This document shows, piece by piece, positions 4,838 through 7,179 of a DNA stretch of 7,179 bases. Within the stretch, counting starts at the first letter, position 1. Each line of letters opens with the position of its first letter. Below the pieces are notes generated by a model. That model saw only the letters and a program-made list of their open reading frames with translations. It did not search any database and was not told where the DNA came from. The stretch is from JBBRMQ01 sp038230775 (GTDB taxonomy: Bacteria > Acidobacteriota > Thermoanaerobaculia > Gp7-AA8): NCBI GenBank assembly GCA_038230775.1, contig JBBRMQ010000225.1, positions 1-7,179 of the forward strand, written 5' to 3'. The position numbers and the translations under genes are program-made.

Positions 4838-6987
4838 CCGCGCATCAACGCCTGGAGCTGACGGTCGTCAGGATACTTCTTCAGCCCGCGCAGTGCCCAG
4901 AAGCGCGAGCCGTTGCGGTCCCCCACGATCTTCAGCGTCTCGCTGATCGCGACGTAGGACGGAGGTGTGGGCGCCGACTTCTCCAGCGAGAAGATCAGCT
5001 GCGTCGCGTCGTCGGTTTTTCCTTCCGTCACATAGAGCAGGATCAGGTTCTTGTACGGCTGCGGATCCGCCGGAAAGGCCGCGATCTCCTTGCGGAACGA
5101 TTCCTCTGCCTCCGCGGTGCGGCCGAGTCTCGCCAGCGCGTCCCCTCGGAAATACTGCAGTTTCGGAGGCGCCGGCCGCTTCTTTGCCTCGTTGATGGAC
5201 AGCGCTTCGTTCAAACTGGCCAGCCCTTCGACGAGCTTTCCCTGATCCATGTCGATGCGGCCGAGGAGCATGAGCGCGAATGGACGGTCACGCTTGCCGC
5301 CTGACATGGCGTTTGCTTCGCGGGTCGCAGTCGCATAATCGTGTCGCATCAACGCCGCCTGGGCCAGGATGTTGTGCGCCTCGGACGGCGCTTCCGTGAG
5401 AAGCAGTTTCGCATGCTTCTCCGCAAGATCGGGATGGCCGTGCTCCAGACCGACGTGGCTGATCAGCAGCGCGAGGTTGGTCGCCGTCGGCGCGATCTTC
5501 AGCCCTTCCTGTGCGGCCGCAATTGCTTCGTCGTATTTCCCGATCCTGGCCAGCGCCTGCGCGTACATGCCCCAGATGTCGAGCATGTTCGGGTTGTCGT
5601 GGAGCAACGCGCGGAACTGAACCGTCGCCTCGTCATAGTGCTTGTCCTGGAACTCCAGCATCGCCGACTTGATGCGGCCCGAGCTCGCGATGTTGTCCTT
5701 CGGATCGGGAAGCACGACGCCGGGCGCCGTCGACACGGTCGAACCGACGTATCCGAGTGCCGCCAGTTGTTTCGCCTGCTCGTCGCTGACGGCTTTCGGC
5801 GCTTCCGCCTGTTTCAGATACGGCGTGATGGCGTCGCGCAGCGCGGCGTATGTGCGCCGGTTGCTCTCCAGTGTGTTCGTTTTCTCGGCGCGGTCGTGGG
5901 AGAGATCGAAAAGCTCGGGGCGCGGAGAAAGGATGTAATGGTTGCTGCCAGCAATGAGCGAATGAAGATCGCTCCATCCGAAGTGAAAGCGCGGGTAGTA
6001 GGTCTCGCTGTAGATTTTTCGATCGTCCGGCAGATCCGCGAGGAGCGATCGCCCCTCATGCTTCCCCGCGACGCCAAACGCCTCGGCGATGGTGGGATAG
6101 ATATCGATCAACTGCACCGGTGCGGCAACGCTCTTGCCGTGGTCGCGTCCACCCGGCAGCTTCACCATGAGCGGCACTTGCAACGCCTCGCGATAGAGGA
6201 GGATCCCGTGTTCATCTTCTCCGTGATCACCAAGGCCCTCGCCGTGGTCCGACATGAGGATGATGGTGGCGCGGTCGTAGATGTTCTCGCGTTTCAGGAA
6301 CTCGACGAACCGGCCGACGACGGCATCGGCGGCGGCCACATCGCCGTCGTACGACATGCCGTACCGGCTTCGAAACGGTTCCGGGGGTTCATACGGAGTA
6401 TGCGGCTCATAGAGATGCATGAAGAAGAACGCCGGCTTTGACTCATGGGCGGCGATCCACGTCTGCGCAATTTCGCGGGTCTCGTCGCCTTTGCGCTGCG
6501 CGCGTCCCATGCTGAGAAAGTTCGGATCGATCCCGATGTCGTCGTCCCAGAAATCAAATCCCCGCCGGATGCCCGTCTCGCCGCGAAGAACGATCGCCGA
6601 GACCGCGCCGCCGGTGGCATAGCCCTTCGACTTCATCAACTCCGCCAGTGTGGGCACGTCCTTGCGCAGGTCATAGCCGGTGTTGTCGCGGATGCCGTGT
6701 TCGGCCGGCAGGAGACCCGTGAACACGCTGGCGTGCGAGACGAGCGTCAGCGGACAGTGCGAGTACGCACGCTCGTAAAGAATCGCATCGCGTCGAAACT
6801 CATCGATGGCAGGCGTCTCGATCTTCGTGTAACCGTACGCTGGCAGATGGTCCGATCGGAGCGTGTCGATCGAGATGATGATGACGGCGCCGCCGCCCTT
6901 CCCGATCGCACCGCCTCGCGCCCCACAGGCCAGCAACGCGGCCGCCATGGCGGCGTAGAAAGCGGCTGGAAAGAAGCGGCGCAGCAT
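4834..6987 (-). CDS. Lipoprotein with alkaline-phosphatase/sulfatase-fold domain and C-terminal TPRs (paralogue 1)
   Basis: From ATG 6987 the protein has 717 aa. MLRRFF and a hydrophobic run lead to lipobox LLAC with Cys21, which fixes this start over the ATG at 7074, whose extra 29 residues are hydrophilic and overlap the divergent gene. The catalytic domain (about 33-392) shows IDTLRSD (D41), TLVSH at 81-85, LYEPH ending at H196, and SDHGE with D247 and H248, the last followed by GDHGEDEHG. Thr81 replaces the formylglycine Cys, Val83 replaces the motif Pro, and His85 the Arg, so it should not be called an arylsulfatase. D41, T81, D247 and H248 fit the one-metal site of Thr-nucleophile phosphotransferases such as LtaS (inference from motif order). 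LAALGYVG (408-415) links to TPRs over about 430-710. Its neighbour is a diverged tandem paralogue with the same layout, joined by an ATGA overlap, so the two are probably co-translated. Its own ribosome site is not obvious. Substrate unknown. Confidence 0.9.
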   Translation of the reverse strand: MLRRFFPAAFYAAMAAALLACGARGGAIGKGGGAVIIISIDTLRSDHLPAYGYTKIETPAIDEFRRDAILYERAYSHCPLTLVSHASVFTGLLPAEHGIRDNTGYDLRKDVPTLAELMKSKGYATGGAVSAIVLRGETGIRRGFDFWDDDIGIDPNFLSMGRAQRKGDETREIAQTWIAAHESKPAFFFMHLYEPHTPYEPPEPFRSRYGMSYDGDVAAADAVVGRFVEFLKRENIYDRATIILMSDHGEGLGDHGEDEHGILLYREALQVPLMVKLPGGRDHGKSVAAPVQLIDIYPTIAEAFGVAGKHEGRSLLADLPDDRKIYSETYYPRFHFGWSDLHSLIAGSNHYILSPRPELFDLSHDRAEKTNTLESNRRTYAALRDAITPYLKQAEAPKAVSDEQAKQLAALGYVGSTVSTAPGVVLPDPKDNIASSGRIKSAMLEFQDKHYDEATVQFRALLHDNPNMLDIWGMYAQALARIGKYDEAIAAAQEGLKIAPTATNLALLISHVGLEHGHPDLAEKHAKLLLTEAPSEAHNILAQAALMRHDYATATREANAMSGGKRDRPFALMLLGRIDMDQGKLVEGLASLNEALSINEAKKRPAPPKLQYFRGDALARLGRTAEAEESFRKEIAAFPADPQPYKNLILLYVTEGKTDDATQLIFSLEKSAPTPPSYVAISETLKIVGDRNGSRFWALRGLKKYPDDRQLQALMRG

Positions 6988-7064
6988 GCTGGAATAGACT
7001 ACCGGAGTTGCGTCGAGCTCGACACGACGATCTTGCAAACGCCGGCAATCAGGAGAACCGCGAA
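6988..7064. promoter_or_regulatory. Divergent intergenic control region with a 12-bp perfect palindrome
   Basis: These 77 bp separate the start of the five-gene minus-strand run from the plus-strand transporter gene, so both promoters should lie here or overlap the coding starts. The palindrome GTCGAGCTCGAC at 7012-7023 is perfect and near the centre, as an operator for a dimeric regulator might be, but it is short and GC-rich. I could not find a convincing -10/-35 pair on either strand; TAGTCT just upstream of 6987 on the minus strand is only a weak -10 candidate. Confidence 0.35.
7051..7055 (+). promoter_or_regulatory. Ribosome-binding site deciding a TTG start
   Basis: AGGAG lies 9 nt before the TTG at 7065, while the later in-frame ATG at 7089 has no purine-rich site before it. 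This spacing decides the start of the transporter gene. Confidence 0.65.
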
Positions 7065-7179
7065 TTGAACTCATCTCCTTCGCTCTGGATGTTGATCGGA
7101 ATCGGCGCCGCGGCCGGCGTGCTCTCCGGCTTCTTCGGGATCGGCGGCGGCATTCTGATCGTACCCGCGTTGATGTACG
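7065..7179 (+). CDS. TauE/SafE-family membrane transporter, N-terminal fragment
   Basis: Only the first 38 codons are in the window. After a short polar start the frame enters a first membrane helix rich in Gly and Ala, with the family hallmark SGFFGIGGGILIVPAL. That Gly-rich motif followed by VPAL is typical of TauE/SafE (DUF81) permeases, which export sulfite, sulfoacetate or other small organic anions or are uncharacterised. The specificity cannot be read from this fragment. TTG 7065 is preferred because of its AGGAG; starting at ATG 7089 would remove eight residues. It is divergent from the lipoprotein genes and may share their control region. Confidence 0.82.
   Translation, partial: MNSSPSLWMLIGIGAAAGVLSGFFGIGGGILIVPALMY

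Noticed and set aside
4834..6987. Arylsulfatase for either TPR lipoprotein
   Set aside because: The Cys or Ser needed to make formylglycine is Thr in both, and the motif Arg is His; only the fold-level family is supported.
6988..7074. Start of paralogue 1 at ATG 7074
   Set aside because: It would place 29 hydrophilic residues before a good lipoprotein signal and overlap the start of the divergent gene.

Overview
The window reads as GC-rich chromosomal DNA from a free-living diderm bacterium. Two lipoproteins that join an alkaline-phosphatase/sulfatase-type domain to C-terminal TPRs, and several families of dispersed palindromes, recall Acidobacteriota and neighbouring soil phyla. That placement rests on memory of such genomes, not on a marker gene, so it is tentative. 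No mobile element, CRISPR array, tRNA or rRNA is visible.

Layout: five genes lie head to tail on the minus strand and look like one transcription unit. In transcription order they are lipoprotein phosphatase/sulfatase-fold TPR protein 1 (6987-4834), its paralogue 2 (4837-2741), RNase III rnc (2633-1914), a degenerate LytM/M23 EnvC-like coiled-coil protein (about 1903-734), and the N-terminal part of an S41 carboxyl-terminal processing protease (746-1, cut by the window edge). Two junctions are ATGA overlaps (4834-4837 and 734-737). A divergent plus-strand gene starts at 7065 and encodes the first 38 residues of a TauE/SafE-type membrane transporter, leaving a 77-bp shared control region.

Functionally, the EnvC-like and S41 genes form a cell-envelope pair (septal wall hydrolysis and periplasmic proteolysis). 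The two lipoproteins are probably periplasmic. Both carry Thr where a sulfatase has its formylglycine Cys, so a phospho-group hydrolase or transferase is likelier than a sulfatase; the substrate is unknown. rnc sits between the two groups.

The most unusual feature is that three different palindromic repeats sit at three consecutive gene junctions and supply coding signals there. One (2625-2737) lies between paralogue 2 and rnc and contains the apparent rnc start codon. One (1832-1927) contains the rnc stop codon and the ribosome-binding site, start and signal-peptide region of the EnvC-like gene. One (4762-4815) encodes the basic n-region of the signal peptide of paralogue 2. Because rnc encodes a double-strand-specific RNase and is flanked by two long potential RNA hairpins, autoregulatory cleavage is a testable idea. 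A separate heptamer array inside paralogue 2 could shift its frame.
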